Positions 63,829-64,000 of a stretch of DNA of 64,000 nt are shown here, piece by piece. The position numbers and the translations under genes are program-made. Source of the DNA: an uncultured Bacteroidota bacterium (GTDB lineage: Bacteria > Bacteroidota > Bacteroidia > 2-12-FULL-35-15). The notes under the pieces were generated by a model that had not been told where the DNA came from, did no database searches, and saw nothing but the letters and a program-made list of their open reading frames with translations. Each line of letters begins with the position of its first letter. Within the stretch, counting starts at the first letter, position 1. Location: the NCBI GenBank assembly GCA_903847205.1, contig CAINDA010000064.1, positions 124,001-188,000 on the forward strand. Reading direction: 5' to 3'.

Positions 63829-64000
63829 ACATAGCAATGACGGCCTACTTAAAAAACTTATCTGCTATGCAGCAGTATTAATTTCAATAATTCAACTTTT
63901 AAAAAGAACAAATTTTTGACAAACACATATTGATTTGCTTCTCATATACACACATAAAATAACCAACCGCAGCAAGTATATTTTTAACTTGATTTTTAAA
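63829..64000. other. Window end, nothing recognised
   Basis: AT-rich DNA without an open frame or hairpin. Confidence 0.4.

Overview
The window looks like chromosomal DNA from a member of the Bacteroidota (class Bacteroidia). The evidence is: a type IX secretion (T9SS) sortase PorU with several type A and type B sorting-domain cargos; a MurF-alanine racemase fusion; a DUF2723 membrane protein; and promoters of the Bacteroidota type TAnnTTTG (at least fourteen good matches, several placing transcription starts 6-35 nt before a gene or tRNA). The DNA is AT-rich, with A-rich sequence rather than Shine-Dalgarno boxes before most starts. No phage, insertion sequence, CRISPR array or rRNA was seen.

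Layout. 1-3.5 kb: a truncated DUF2723 gene, tRNA-Gln and a T9SS cargo. 3.5-8.2 kb: a minus-strand run of ethanolamine-permease-like transporter, lipoprotein, glutamine-synthetase-like ligase and iron alcohol dehydrogenase, which fits import and gamma-glutamylation of an amino-alcohol. 8.6-10.9 kb: a DEAD-box helicase with a long leader. 11.1-16.3 kb: a compact minus-strand block of sulfur and thiol genes (DUF6132, HMA, two rhodaneses, DUF2892-like, OsmC, thioredoxin, rhodanese-thioredoxin lipoprotein), then DUF302, a Crp/Fnr regulator and an SPFH protein. A palindrome sits about 40 nt upstream of the predicted start of the eight-gene operon, where a Crp/Fnr activator would bind. 16.5-20.4 kb: tRNA-Arg, an SDR, and a cluster of AttH/CrtC-like lipoprotein, FAD oxidoreductase and a tiny Tat-exported Cys-rich protein. 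20.6-26 kb: PorU and a beta-propeller cargo.

26-32.4 kb is the most unusual stretch. It has a 42-bp tandem-repeat array, an orphan gene, and an NrfD/iron-sulfur membrane module without a catalytic subunit. It also has about 1.4 kb of gene debris containing a decayed copy of a small His-rich lipoprotein (intact copy at 45.2 kb) and a copied 3' end of the orphan gene. 32.4-43.1 kb: two tandem paralogous giant PKD proteins and a secreted metalloprotease, all T9SS cargo. 43.3-64 kb is mostly housekeeping: aldehyde dehydrogenase, MurF-Alr, thymidine kinase, two M28 peptidases, RsmI, CorA, HemJ, acyl-CoA thioesterase, glycosyltransferase 9, CysS, a MORN-repeat protein, a threonine-dehydrogenase-like SDR, TrhO, TypA/BipA and WecB.

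Many intergenic gaps hold strong inverted repeats of several unrelated families. Some act as terminators; others look like dispersed REP-type elements. The best candidates for undescribed biology are the Crp/Fnr-linked sulfur-thiol operon, the NrfD module with its mini-Tat protein, the AttH/FAD/Tat-Cys cluster, and the 42-bp repeat array. Gene functions here are assigned by recognising motifs by eye; no database search was run.
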